Shown in pieces: positions 8,500-16,212 of a stretch of 35,949 nucleotides of DNA (its first letter is position 1; every line of letters starts with the position of its first letter). A model generated the notes under the pieces. It searched no databases, was not told the origin of the DNA, and was given only the letters and a program-made list of their open reading frames with translations. A program made the translations under genes and the position numbers. This DNA is from an uncultured Clostridium sp. (GTDB taxonomy: Bacteria; Bacillota; Clostridia; Lachnospirales; Lachnospiraceae): NCBI GenBank assembly GCA_900551225.1, contig URUZ01000001.1:1-35949 (forward strand), given 5' to 3'.

Positions 8500-8513
8500 A
8501 GGAGATAATTACA

Positions 8514-8924
8514 ATGAATGGAAAAGAAGTGCGTGTAGGTGCGAGTCTATTGGTTGGTAACATGGATAATATGGTTCGGTTCTACAGAGATACATTGGGC
8601 TTTCATACACAATGGGATGGTGGGGATTTCGCGGAGTTTGAAACAGCAAGCGGTGAATTATCCTTGTTTATGTATAGCAGGGAAGAATTCGTCAAGGCAA
8701 TAAGAGAGGACTATGTTCCACCAAAGGGTATTAACCAGACTTTTGAAATTGCCCTCTGGCTGCCCAGCTTTGCTGATGTGGATGCGGAATATGAGCGGCT
8801 GTCAAAGCTGGGTCTGCGATTTCCTACTGGAGGACCCATTACCTATCCTTTCGGCATTCGCAATTTTTATGTAGCCGACCCGGAAGGCAATCTGCTTGAA
8901 ATCGGCAGCACGAACACAATATAA
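8514..8924 (+). CDS. VOC-fold (glyoxalase/bleomycin resistance family) protein
   Basis: 136 residues forming the two beta-alpha-beta-beta-beta halves of the vicinal oxygen chelate fold. The first half runs from VGASLLVGNMDNMVRFYRDTLG, and the second ends in the diagnostic FYVADPEGNLLEIGS. Family members include metal-dependent glyoxalases, dioxygenases and drug-binding proteins, so the substrate is open. The ribosome binding site is strong (AAAGGAG, eight bases before ATG). It lies behind the toxin-antitoxin wreck and looks less GC-rich than its neighbours, which suggests arrival with that accessory segment. Confidence 0.8.
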   Translation: MNGKEVRVGASLLVGNMDNMVRFYRDTLGFHTQWDGGDFAEFETASGELSLFMYSREEFVKAIREDYVPPKGINQTFEIALWLPSFADVDAEYERLSKLGLRFPTGGPITYPFGIRNFYVADPEGNLLEIGSTNTI

Positions 8925-9112
8925 ATCGGGAATTCACTTTTTAACATAATCAATTCCTGTTTGTAGGACTGATATAAGTTACGCCTTGTTGGGATAAGGC
9001 GCAGCACGCTATCTGGTTGTTTTCAAAAGTGGCAGGCGGATGAATTATTAATGCGCCTCCACACGCCCCCGAACCTTCCCGCCCGCAGCTCCTGGCTCTC
9101 ACTCACAGGATA
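8925..9112. other. Noncoding stretch before the giant inverted repeats
   Basis: No supportable ORF. It contains a short hairpin, CGCCTT (8982-8987) with AAGGCG (8996-9001), without a T-run, and from 9089 the left end of dispersed repeat copy B. Confidence 0.5.
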
Positions 9113-9170
9113 CGCCCGCTGACGCATCCAGGCGCGAGAAAAAGAAAAAGGACATCCGAAGGCTTAAGAT
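9089..9170 (+). repeat. Dispersed intergenic repeat, copy B
   Basis: Homologous to bases 1-85: shared blocks are CTCCTGGCTCTCAC, CGCCCGCTG, TCC-GGCGCG, a purine run, and GACATC/GACGTC followed by an AAG-rich tail. From 9113 onward this copy also forms the left arm of the first giant inverted repeat. Confidence 0.55.
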
Positions 9171-9292
9171 ATCCTGAAGTAAGGTGCATTTACTGCTCCC
9201 CCTATTTCAGGTGAATTCACCATATTATGGGAATATCTTAAGCTCTTGGATGTCTTTTTTCTTTTTCCCGCGCCTGGATGCGTCAGCGGACG
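9113..9292. repeat. Giant imperfect inverted repeat 1 (about 62-bp arms)
   Basis: Left arm 9113-9174 and right arm 9229-9292 are inverted copies with about five scattered substitutions plus small end differences. The shared core is CCGCTGACGCATCCAGGCGC followed by a purine-rich run. The 54-nt loop contains a perfect 12-bp palindrome, GGTGAATTCACC (9210-9221), and CCTGAA/TTTCAGG blocks that could form a nested stem. No ORF is convincing here. It could be a MITE-like element or a structured RNA. Confidence 0.8.
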
Positions 9293-9309
9293 TTTCAGAG
9301 ACTTACCCG

Positions 9310-9550
9310 GAAAAGAAGGAGGTTGGGGCTGGGAGGACAGCGGAGGGGCTGGCGACTTGTGGAGGAGAGCAGTGGAACTTAGGCGCTGGTGATTTGCGTT
9401 GCCGGTCCAAAGAACGGTTGTCCGAGCCTTGGCGAGTTTTCGTTCTTTGGACCGGCGCTTTTAGCAAATCATCAGGGCCTTAGAGACACGCTCTCCGTAA
9501 CCAGGAGCCGACCCCTCCGCTGTCCTCCCAGCCCCAACCTCCTTCTTTTC
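9310..9550. repeat. Giant inverted repeat 2 (39-bp perfect outer arms, nested inner arms)
   Basis: The outer arms 9310-9348 and 9512-9550 are perfectly complementary over 39 bp (core GGAGGTTGGGGCTGGGAGG). Nested inside, CCGGTCCAAAGAACG (9402-9416) pairs perfectly with 9441-9455. Between these, GATTTGC/GCAAATC and GGAGAGC/GCTCTCC add further pairing, so nearly the whole 241 nt folds into one long rod. The right arm overlaps the stop codon of the DUF2079 gene (9549-9551), so that gene's transcript would carry the structure as its 3' end. Confidence 0.85.
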
Positions 9551-11030
9551 ACGGCAATACACCAACCAACGTCCGCGTACCCATCCGCGCCTCCCCCTCA
9601 TTTCTCATAACCAATACATACTCCTTAATCTCTCCAACCCTCACATACCCCTCATCCTTCAATCTACCCAAAGTATTTTTCAGGTCCTTCTCATACCCAG
9701 GCCGCAGATCCACAACAGCATATTCACCTTCATGCCGGCTGTCCAGCAGATAGATCTCATCCCTCATAGACAGCTGAGGCACAAAAAAGGTAGACGCCTT
9801 AACCGCCGCTTCCTCAGGGATCTCATTTAGCAGCTCCTTAGCTAATACCGCCTGTTCGCCGTGTCTCCGGTTCAGCTCCACATACCGTCCTTTTTGCGCG
9901 GCCACAAGCCCCAGGATCATGGCGCCGCAGATCAGTCCGCAGAGGGTGATTTCCCTCAGCGGGAGCCATTTCCCTATTCCGTCGGCTCCTTCCTTCTCCG
10001 ACAGATCCCGGTAATTCACCATGGCCAGATAAAACAACAAAGCGCCGGACCCATAGGTGTACTGGAAAAAAATGGAATGCTGGTACCCATAGTTGCTCAT
10101 CAGGTTAATCAGCACAAAGGGGATCAGCAGCGTCCATTTCTGCCAGTCCCTGGTCATCAGCGGCAGGAACCCCAGCGGCAGCAGCATCTGCGCAAAAAAC
10201 AAGAGCTTGTCGCCCACCGCGATCTGGGACAGCACATAAGCGGGGTTCACCAGCACGGTCTTAAACATGCTGACCAGCCCCATCTGCTTGTCGGAGATGA
10301 AGTTGTCAAACCGGTTTACCATGGCCCCGTCCCCAAACCGGTTGATATACCATATGCCCAGGCAGAAATACAGGCAGGCCCCCAGAAACACCGCGGCCCC
10401 GTACCTATACTGTTTTTTCCACAAAAATAAATACAGCCCGATACAGGCCGCATATACAGGCGCGTCCTCCTTAACCATCAGGATCAGCGCCGCACAGACC
10501 AACATGGACTTAAACCGCCGGGTCTCCAGAAAATATACTGTCCATAAAATGATCACCGTGAGAAATTTGTTCTCATGGAAATCATAAAAGCATCCGCCCA
10601 TAAATGCAGGGTACATACAGTACATCAGCCCGAATACCAGCAGCTTCACCCGTGAAAATCCAAAGGCCTTTCCCAGCAGGCACACGGGAATGATCCCGCC
10701 GGCCACGGCCAGGGCCTGAAGCACCAGCAGCGTCTCCGGCCGGGGAGCCAGCTTGTAGAAAGGCAGCAGCACGTAATAAATGGGCGACAGATGCACCGCA
10801 AAATGGGATAAAAGCCCGTCCCGCTCGCAGGTGCTCAGCGGTTCCAGGCATTTGTCCATATAATAAAACATTTGGGAAAAAATCCCAAAATCATAGGCGG
10901 AGGCGTAATTCAGGCGGTATCTCAGAACCGTCATGGCTGTCACAAATACGAACCAGGCAGCCGAGGCACCCGCCAGAATCAACCACAGCCGCCGTCCTGC
11001 CAGCCACTGTTCCATCCGTTTTGCCATCAT
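9549..11030 (-). CDS. DUF2079-family polytopic membrane protein
   Basis: 493 residues with about ten hydrophobic spans. The first external loop carries the DUF2079 hallmark: YDFGIFSQMFYYMDK, then a HFAVHLSPIYYVLLPFY block (about residues 40-90) with the conserved His-Phe and Pro-Ile. The family resembles GT-C-fold membrane glycosyltransferases, but no activity is established. The last 110 residues are soluble, from about ELNRRHGEQAVLAKELLNEIPEE onward. Its start overlaps the stop of the small membrane protein gene upstream (ATGA). Its stop lies in the right arm of inverted repeat 2. Confidence 0.85.
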   Translation of the reverse strand: MMAKRMEQWLAGRRLWLILAGASAAWFVFVTAMTVLRYRLNYASAYDFGIFSQMFYYMDKCLEPLSTCERDGLLSHFAVHLSPIYYVLLPFYKLAPRPETLLVLQALAVAGGIIPVCLLGKAFGFSRVKLLVFGLMYCMYPAFMGGCFYDFHENKFLTVIILWTVYFLETRRFKSMLVCAALILMVKEDAPVYAACIGLYLFLWKKQYRYGAAVFLGACLYFCLGIWYINRFGDGAMVNRFDNFISDKQMGLVSMFKTVLVNPAYVLSQIAVGDKLLFFAQMLLPLGFLPLMTRDWQKWTLLIPFVLINLMSNYGYQHSIFFQYTYGSGALLFYLAMVNYRDLSEKEGADGIGKWLPLREITLCGLICGAMILGLVAAQKGRYVELNRRHGEQAVLAKELLNEIPEEAAVKASTFFVPQLSMRDEIYLLDSRHEGEYAVVDLRPGYEKDLKNTLGRLKDEGYVRVGEIKEYVLVMRNEGEARMGTRTLVGVLP

Positions 11031-11332
11031 GCAACCGTTCCCTTAAGCATCAGCGCGGCCAGATACATGGCAATGCTTGGGGCCAGCAGGAAGCGCATGT
11101 TCCTGGAGCCGGGCGGCACCAGATACAAAAATGCCATGCAGCCATAGATTCCCGCCCAGATGCCCATAAAGCTTCTCATAGAAATCTGACGCACAAAATC
11201 CAGCGTGACAAAGGGAACCTGGCTGATCAGCAGCCACATGGTATTGGTCAGCAGCCAGCTGGCAATCACCAGCTTACCCAGACCGCAGCGCCGCTCCCAA
11301 AGCCTCGCCGCAATTCTCTCAAAATGTTCCAT
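11027..11332 (-). CDS. Small membrane protein of unknown function, coupled to the DUF2079 gene
   Basis: 101 residues with three likely membrane spans (about 18-37, 56-72 and 80-97). I do not recognise a family. The ATGA overlap with the DUF2079 gene and a shared upstream promoter argue that the two act together. A GGGAGG ribosome binding site lies about eleven bases before the ATG. It could be a partner subunit of a polyprenyl-sugar flippase or transferase, but nothing in the sequence shows this. Confidence 0.7.
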   Translation of the reverse strand: MEHFERIAARLWERRCGLGKLVIASWLLTNTMWLLISQVPFVTLDFVRQISMRSFMGIWAGIYGCMAFLYLVPPGSRNMRFLLAPSIAMYLAALMLKGTVA

Positions 11333-11356
11333 AATACAGTTCCTCCCTATACCTGT

Positions 11357-11385
11357 ATACTAAGCGCCCCTGCCGGAAATGTAAA
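11357..11385 (-). promoter_or_regulatory. Sigma-70 promoter of the DUF2079 operon
   Basis: On the minus strand TTTACA (11380-11385), 17 bp, TAGTAT (11357-11362). It is followed within about 25 nt by the ribosome binding site of the 101-residue membrane protein. Confidence 0.55.
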
Positions 11386-11469
11386 GGCGCCGCGGACAAC
11401 CGTAAGAAAAATTAGAAAAGCCGTAAAAAATTCTACCGCCTTTTACCAGCCTGAAAACCGATAAAGTTC

Positions 11470-11499
11470 TTTACACAGCAGCATGTGCAGTGGTATCAT
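11470..11499 (+). promoter_or_regulatory. Sigma-70 promoter of the cyclophilin gene
   Basis: TTTACA (11470-11475), an 18-bp spacer and TATCAT (11494-11499) lie about 70 bp before the start codon at 11569. Confidence 0.5.
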
Positions 11500-11568
11500 A
11501 TGAACACGTGCCTGCTGCCAAAACGGCCGGGCGGTGAAACTAACAGAACAGAAAAGGAATGAGGCAAA

Positions 11569-12279
11569 ATGAAAAAATTATCTTATGTATGTATTGCGGC
11601 TCTTGCGGCAATGGCCCTGATGGCAGGCTGCAGCCAAAAGACGGAGACACAGGCCGCCACCACCGTGGCTCAGACCACCAAAGCGGAGCAGACCACCAAG
11701 GCAGAACCGGAGACTACTGAGGCTGCTGCGGAGACCACTGAGGAGACCACTGAGGAGACCACCGAGGCCGTGGAGCTGGCCACAGGCCGCCACCATGTTG
11801 TCATCAATGTGAAGGACTACGGTCCCATCTCCGTTGAGCTGTACGCCGATGAGGCTCCCATTTCCGTAACCAATTTCTTGAACCTGGCAGGGGAGGGCTT
11901 CTACGACGGTCTGACCTTCCACCGCATTATCTCCGGCTTTATGATCCAGGGCGGAGATCCCATGGGCACCGGCATGGGCGGCGCTGACCATGAGATCAAG
12001 GGCGAGTTTGCCTCCAACGGCGTGGACAATCCCCTGACCCACACCCGCGGCGCCATCTCCATGGCCCGTTCCCAGTTCCCCGACAGCGCCAGCTCCCAGT
12101 TTTTCATTGTTCATCAGGACAGCCCGCACCTGGATGGCGATTACGCTGCTTTCGGCTATGTGACCGAGGGGATGGACGTGGTGGACAAGATCTGCGAGGA
12201 CACCAAGGTAGAGGACGGCAACGGCACTGTGGCTAAGGAAAACCAGCCTGTGATTGAGAGCATTGAGGTTGTGGACTGA
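11569..12279 (+). CDS. Cyclophilin-type peptidyl-prolyl cis-trans isomerase, lipoprotein
   Basis: 236 residues. The signal peptide ends in the lipobox MAGC (Cys at about residue 21), predicting a lipid-anchored extracytoplasmic foldase. A low-complexity Thr/Glu linker (about residues 25-68, with ETTE repeats) tethers a complete cyclophilin domain. Catalytic landmarks FHRIISGFMIQGGDP (Arg of the active site) and SQFFIVHQDSPHLDGDYAAFG are intact. It likely assists folding of secreted proteins. AAAGGA precedes the ATG at a normal distance. Confidence 0.93.
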   Translation: MKKLSYVCIAALAAMALMAGCSQKTETQAATTVAQTTKAEQTTKAEPETTEAAAETTEETTEETTEAVELATGRHHVVINVKDYGPISVELYADEAPISVTNFLNLAGEGFYDGLTFHRIISGFMIQGGDPMGTGMGGADHEIKGEFASNGVDNPLTHTRGAISMARSQFPDSASSQFFIVHQDSPHLDGDYAAFGYVTEGMDVVDKICEDTKVEDGNGTVAKENQPVIESIEVVD

Positions 12280-12425
12280 CGAGGGAATTCCTTTGTGAAT
12301 TCTGTATGCAGCAAGGGGTCTGCCAGGTCAAATTTTCTACTTGCAAATCCGTGCTTTTCAGAGTACATTTAGATTCGCGAAATTGATACATAAGGCGGAG
12401 AATGTGCGAAGCGAGGAAAAGACCG

Positions 12426-13787
12426 ATGGCAAAAAATGCAACCAGGGACATGACCGAGGGCAGCCCCCTGAAGCTGATTATGGGATTCTTTGTCCCCATG
12501 CTGTTTGGGCTGCTGTTTCAGCAGCTTTACAACATGGCGGACATTATTATTGTGGGGAAATGCCTGGGCGTGGAAGCCCTGGCGGCGGTGGGTTCCACCG
12601 GCTCCATCAACTTTATGATCATTGGCTTCTGCCTGGGGGTGTGCAGCGGTTTTGCAATTCCCGTGGCCCAGAAGTTCGGGGAGAGGAATGAAAGCGGGCT
12701 GAGGCGGTTCGTGGCCAACAGCGGCTGGCTGGCCCTGGTTTTCTCGGTTGTGATGACCGCGGCAGTATGCATCCTGTGCCGGAATATCCTGGTCTGGATG
12801 GACACCCCCGCGGATATTCTGGATGGGGCCTACGCCTACATATTTGTGATCTTCCTTGGGATTCCCGCCACCTATCTCTATAATCTGCTGTCCTGTATCA
12901 TCCGTTCCCTGGGTGACAGCACCACGCCATTGGTGTTCCTGGTGTTCTCCTCAGTGCTGAACGTGGCCCTGGATTTCTTCACCATCCTGGTGCTGGACAT
13001 GGGCGTGGCCGGGGCCGGCTGGGCAACCATCATTGCCCAGGCTGTATCGGGCCTGCTGTGCCTGGTTTACATGGTGCGGAAATTCACCATTTTGAAGATG
13101 AAGGAGGATGAGTGGAAGCCGGACCGGCGGTATATGGGCATCCTCTGCGGTATGGGCATTCCTATGGGACTCCAGTATTCCATTACAGCCATCGGCAGCG
13201 TGATCCTGCAGATCGCGGTGAACTCTCTGGGTTCCCTGGCTGTGGCCGCGGTGACGGCGGGCACCAAGATCGTGATCTTCTTCTGCTGCCCCTTTGACGC
13301 CCTGGGCTCCACCATCGCCACCTACGGCGGGCAGAATGTGGGGGCCAGGAAGCTGGACCGTATCCATCAGGGATTGAAGATCTGCCTGATTCTCGGCGTC
13401 ATCTACGCGGTGATTGCATTTGCCGTGCTGTACCTTTTGGGGGATAAGGTGGCGCTGATGTTCGTGGATGCCTCCCAGACCGACCTTCTGCGGGATACCA
13501 GGCTGTTCCTGCTGGCCAACAGCGTCCTGTTTATTCCCCTGGTATTTGTCAATGTGGTGCGGTTCCTGATCCAGGGCCTTGGCTATTCCAAGTTCGCCAT
13601 ACTGGCAGGGGTCTGCGAGATGATTGCCAGATCCTTTGTGGGCTTTGCCCTGGTGCCGGTGTTCGGCTACATTGCGGTGTGCTACGCCAGCCCCGTGGCA
13701 TGGGTGGCCGCGGACCTCTTCCTGATCCCTGCCTACTACCATGTGATGAAGCAGCTGAGAAAAATGCTGGGATACCCTGCAGCATAA
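12426..13787 (+). CDS. MATE-family multidrug/metabolite efflux transporter
   Basis: About 453 residues with twelve membrane spans, beginning with the standard MATE opening DMTEGSPLKLIMGFFVPMLF and the LFQQLYNMADIIIVG helix. Family members expel cationic drugs or metabolites in exchange for Na+ or H+. I chose ATG 12426, which has GAGGA eight bases upstream. An in-frame ATG at 12402 would add eight residues but has a poorly spaced site. It is followed by a terminator at 13797. The exported substrate cannot be read from sequence. Confidence 0.92.
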   Translation: MAKNATRDMTEGSPLKLIMGFFVPMLFGLLFQQLYNMADIIIVGKCLGVEALAAVGSTGSINFMIIGFCLGVCSGFAIPVAQKFGERNESGLRRFVANSGWLALVFSVVMTAAVCILCRNILVWMDTPADILDGAYAYIFVIFLGIPATYLYNLLSCIIRSLGDSTTPLVFLVFSSVLNVALDFFTILVLDMGVAGAGWATIIAQAVSGLLCLVYMVRKFTILKMKEDEWKPDRRYMGILCGMGIPMGLQYSITAIGSVILQIAVNSLGSLAVAAVTAGTKIVIFFCCPFDALGSTIATYGGQNVGARKLDRIHQGLKICLILGVIYAVIAFAVLYLLGDKVALMFVDASQTDLLRDTRLFLLANSVLFIPLVFVNVVRFLIQGLGYSKFAILAGVCEMIARSFVGFALVPVFGYIAVCYASPVAWVAADLFLIPAYYHVMKQLRKMLGYPAA

Positions 13788-13796
13788 TATATGAGA

Positions 13797-13828
13797 GAAA
13801 ACGGTTCCGGTTCCGGGCCGTTTTTTTG
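13797..13828 (+). terminator. Terminator after the MATE gene
   Basis: AAACGG (13798-13803) and CCGTTT bracket a GC-rich loop and are followed by seven Ts (about 13821-13827). The stem is short but the T-run is clear. Confidence 0.6.
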
Positions 13829-14023
13829 TTGCATGCGGTGAAGCGACCGCAAAGCGTGGGGACTCTGGCTGTGCGGGCGCACTGCGGCGGCAGGGAATTA
13901 TGCCGCCGGAAGCGGCCCGCCGCAGCCGGAGAACCACGTCTGCGGGATTCTTGTTCTGCTTCTGGAAAAGGGCGGCCGGTTATGGTATGCTATTGTAAAT
14001 TGCGAAGATAGAGAGGAGATAAT
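13829..14023. other. Spacer before the sigma-54 activator gene
   Basis: A GC-rich stretch without a supportable ORF, then an AT-rich end with a possible extended -10 (TGGTATGCT near 13983-13991). The ribosome binding site GAGGAGAT sits just before the ATG at 14024. The -35 is not convincing. Confidence 0.35.
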
Positions 14024-15976
14024 ATGGAACCTCAAAATGCTGTGACCACCATAAAAATCGCTCTGGTTTTTCCAAAAAAAGGGTTTTTCAAGGACGCCTT
14101 TAAAATCTTTGAGGAGCATAGGGCCGTATCGCGGGAACTGGACCTGACACTGGGCTTTACCTATATTCTGGAGGAGGTGGAGGCACCCCAGAACCACCTG
14201 AATATCAGTCTGCTGAAGGAGTACGATGTGATCATTTCCAGGGGGATTACCGCAGCCCTCATTAAGAATGAGATACACGATATCCCGGTCATTGAGATTC
14301 CCGTGGCAGGCAATGATCTGGTGTACTGCCTAAAGGCGGCCAAGGACCGGTACGGGGACCAGAAGATGGCCATCATCGGTTCCCACAACATGATCTACGG
14401 GGCGGAGGGCCTGATCGCCCTGTTTGGAATCAGGGCGGGGCTGTATTTCCGGATGGACAGCACGGATGTGAGGACCAGCGTGGACCAGGCTGTGGCCGAC
14501 GGCTGCACTGTGGTGCTGGGCGGTGTGGAGACCTGTGCCTACGCAGAAGGGCTGGGGCTGGAGACCAGTCTGATCATGAGCGGTAAGGAAGCCCTGTGGC
14601 AGGCCTTTACAGAGGCGGGGAATGCCGTGGACATCCAGCTGGCGGAGCAGCAGAAAACCAAGCGGCTGAAGGCCATTCTGGATTACACCTATGAGGGGAT
14701 TCTGGAGATTGACAGGCACCGGAGGATCACAGTGTGCAACCATATGGCCAGCGCCATCCTGGGCCTGGGCCGGGAGATCGACGGAGGGGAGGCCGCAGGC
14801 TGTCTGGTTGAAGAACTGTTCACCAGGTCCCGCTTCCGGGAAATGTTGTGCGACAGCAGACAGTATGAGGACGAGCTGGTGGCTTACCAGCAGCAGAAGC
14901 TGGTTGTGAACAAGATCCTGGTGAAGGTAAAGGGCGGCAGAAGCCGCTATGTGGTCACATTCCAGGATGTGACAAAGCTTCAGAACCTGGAGCAGACGAT
15001 CCGCAAACAGATCAGCGCCAAGGGCTACAGCGCAAAATACTTTTTCCGGGATATCATCGGTGAGAGCCAAGCCGTACAGAGCGCCGTTGAGCAGGCCAGG
15101 CACTATGCCAAAACCGAGGCAGATGTGATGATCACCGGCGAGTCCGGCACAGGCAAGGAGCTGTTTGCCCAGAGCATCCACAATGAGAGCTGCCGGAAGG
15201 CCAGCCCCTTTGTGGCGGTTAACTGTGCGGCCATCAATGAGAATCTTCTGGAGAGCGAGCTGTTCGGCTATGTGGAGGGCGCTTTTACAGGGGCCCAGAA
15301 GGGCGGCAAGGCAGGACTGTTCGAGCAGGCCCACCGGGGCACCATATTCCTGGATGAGATTGCGGAGATCAGCCCTTCCCTCCAGGCTAAGCTGCTGCGG
15401 GTGCTTCAGGAGCGGGAGATTATGCGCCTGGGGGACAGCAAGATCATACCGGTGAATATACGGGTGATTGCAGCCACCAACAAAGATCTGTTCCAGATGG
15501 TCCAGGACGGAGCCTTCCGGGAGGACCTGTACTACCGCCTGGATGTACTGCGGCTCAACATTCCCAACCTGAACCAGAGGGGCCATGACATCAGCCTGCT
15601 GGCCGGACATTTCTTACAGGAGCTGGCGGCGGAATACCGGCGGGATGCAGTGTCTCCGGTGATGTCAAAAGAGGCGTACCGCGTTCTGGAGGAGACGGAC
15701 TGGTACGGAAATATCCGGCAGCTCCACAATGTGTGCCTGCGGCTGGCAGTGCTGTGCGGACCGGAGGGGAAGATTACGGAGCAGGATGTCCGCCAGGTGT
15801 TGAAGAATTACACCAGGCGGGAGGCGGGCCGGGATGGCGGCGGACAGGAGAATTTTGAGCGGGAAGCTATCCGGCAGGCCCTGGAGCAGGCCGCCTACAA
15901 CAGGACCGAAACGGCCCGGGCGCTTGGAATGAGCCGCTCTACCTTGTGGAAGAAGATGAAACAGTATTCGTTGTAA
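14024..15976 (+). CDS. PrpR-type sigma-54-dependent transcriptional activator
   Basis: 650 residues. The N-terminal PrpR_N sensor domain (about 10-190, with the ISRGITAALIK and GVETCAYAEGLG motifs) would bind a small acid or CoA-related effector. A PAS domain follows (about 212-320). The AAA+ domain has Walker A GESGTGKE (372-379), the sigma-54-contacting loop GAFTGA (419-424) and Walker B TIFLDEIAE (440-448), all intact. A Fis-type helix-turn-helix ends the protein (TETARALGMSRSTLWKKM). It lies just upstream of a strong -24/-12 promoter and a five-gene catabolic operon on the same strand, so it almost certainly activates that operon. Confidence 0.93.
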   Translation: MEPQNAVTTIKIALVFPKKGFFKDAFKIFEEHRAVSRELDLTLGFTYILEEVEAPQNHLNISLLKEYDVIISRGITAALIKNEIHDIPVIEIPVAGNDLVYCLKAAKDRYGDQKMAIIGSHNMIYGAEGLIALFGIRAGLYFRMDSTDVRTSVDQAVADGCTVVLGGVETCAYAEGLGLETSLIMSGKEALWQAFTEAGNAVDIQLAEQQKTKRLKAILDYTYEGILEIDRHRRITVCNHMASAILGLGREIDGGEAAGCLVEELFTRSRFREMLCDSRQYEDELVAYQQQKLVVNKILVKVKGGRSRYVVTFQDVTKLQNLEQTIRKQISAKGYSAKYFFRDIIGESQAVQSAVEQARHYAKTEADVMITGESGTGKELFAQSIHNESCRKASPFVAVNCAAINENLLESELFGYVEGAFTGAQKGGKAGLFEQAHRGTIFLDEIAEISPSLQAKLLRVLQEREIMRLGDSKIIPVNIRVIAATNKDLFQMVQDGAFREDLYYRLDVLRLNIPNLNQRGHDISLLAGHFLQELAAEYRRDAVSPVMSKEAYRVLEETDWYGNIRQLHNVCLRLAVLCGPEGKITEQDVRQVLKNYTRREAGRDGGGQENFEREAIRQALEQAAYNRTETARALGMSRSTLWKKMKQYSL

Positions 15977-16037
15977 ACAAAAGAAAACAAAAGTGAACGA
16001 AATGTCTGCATATGAACAATACAAGGAGACGGAGCAG

Positions 16038-16056
16038 CGGTTTCTTTAGAAAACCG
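16038..16056. promoter_or_regulatory. Candidate upstream activating site for the PrpR-type activator
   Basis: An imperfect palindrome, CGGTTTCT-TT-AGAAAACCG, centred about 110 bp upstream of the -24 element. That is the normal enhancer distance for sigma-54 activators with a Fis-type helix-turn-helix. It is the only clear palindrome between the activator gene and the promoter apart from the terminator hairpin. Confidence 0.35.
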
Positions 16057-16079
16057 TGCAACCATATGGAAAAAATTGT

Positions 16080-16118
16080 AAGAAACAGGCCTGCAAAAGG
16101 TCTGTTTCTTTTGCTTTT
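16080..16118 (+). terminator. Terminator after the sigma-54 activator gene
   Basis: AAGAAACAGGCC (16080-16091) pairs with GGTCTGTTTCTT (16099-16110) around a 7-nt loop, followed by TTGCTTTT. It separates the activator transcript from the operon it controls. Confidence 0.75.
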
Positions 16119-16156
16119 AAGAGAATTATGAAGAGATTACCTGCCGGAGCGTAAAT

Positions 16157-16172
16157 TGGCACAAACCTTGCT
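16157..16172 (+). promoter_or_regulatory. Sigma-54 (-24/-12) promoter of the catabolic operon
   Basis: TGGCAC-AAACC-TTGCT matches the TGGCAC-N5-TTGCW consensus at every defined position. It ends about 40 bp before the ATG of the dehydratase gene. It accords with the sigma-54 activator encoded directly upstream. Confidence 0.85.
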
Positions 16173-16212
16173 TTTAATATAACTTATCAAGAAAACAATA
16201 GGAGGGACAGCA

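Noticed and set aside
12951..13937. 328-codon minus-strand frame opposite the MATE gene
   Set aside because: It is a shadow of a well-formed membrane transporter frame, and its product is Gln/His-rich with no hydrophobic or domain pattern.
14330..15610. 426-codon minus-strand frame opposite the sigma-54 activator
   Set aside because: The forward frame carries all AAA+ motifs. The antisense frame has no recognisable domain or ribosome binding site.
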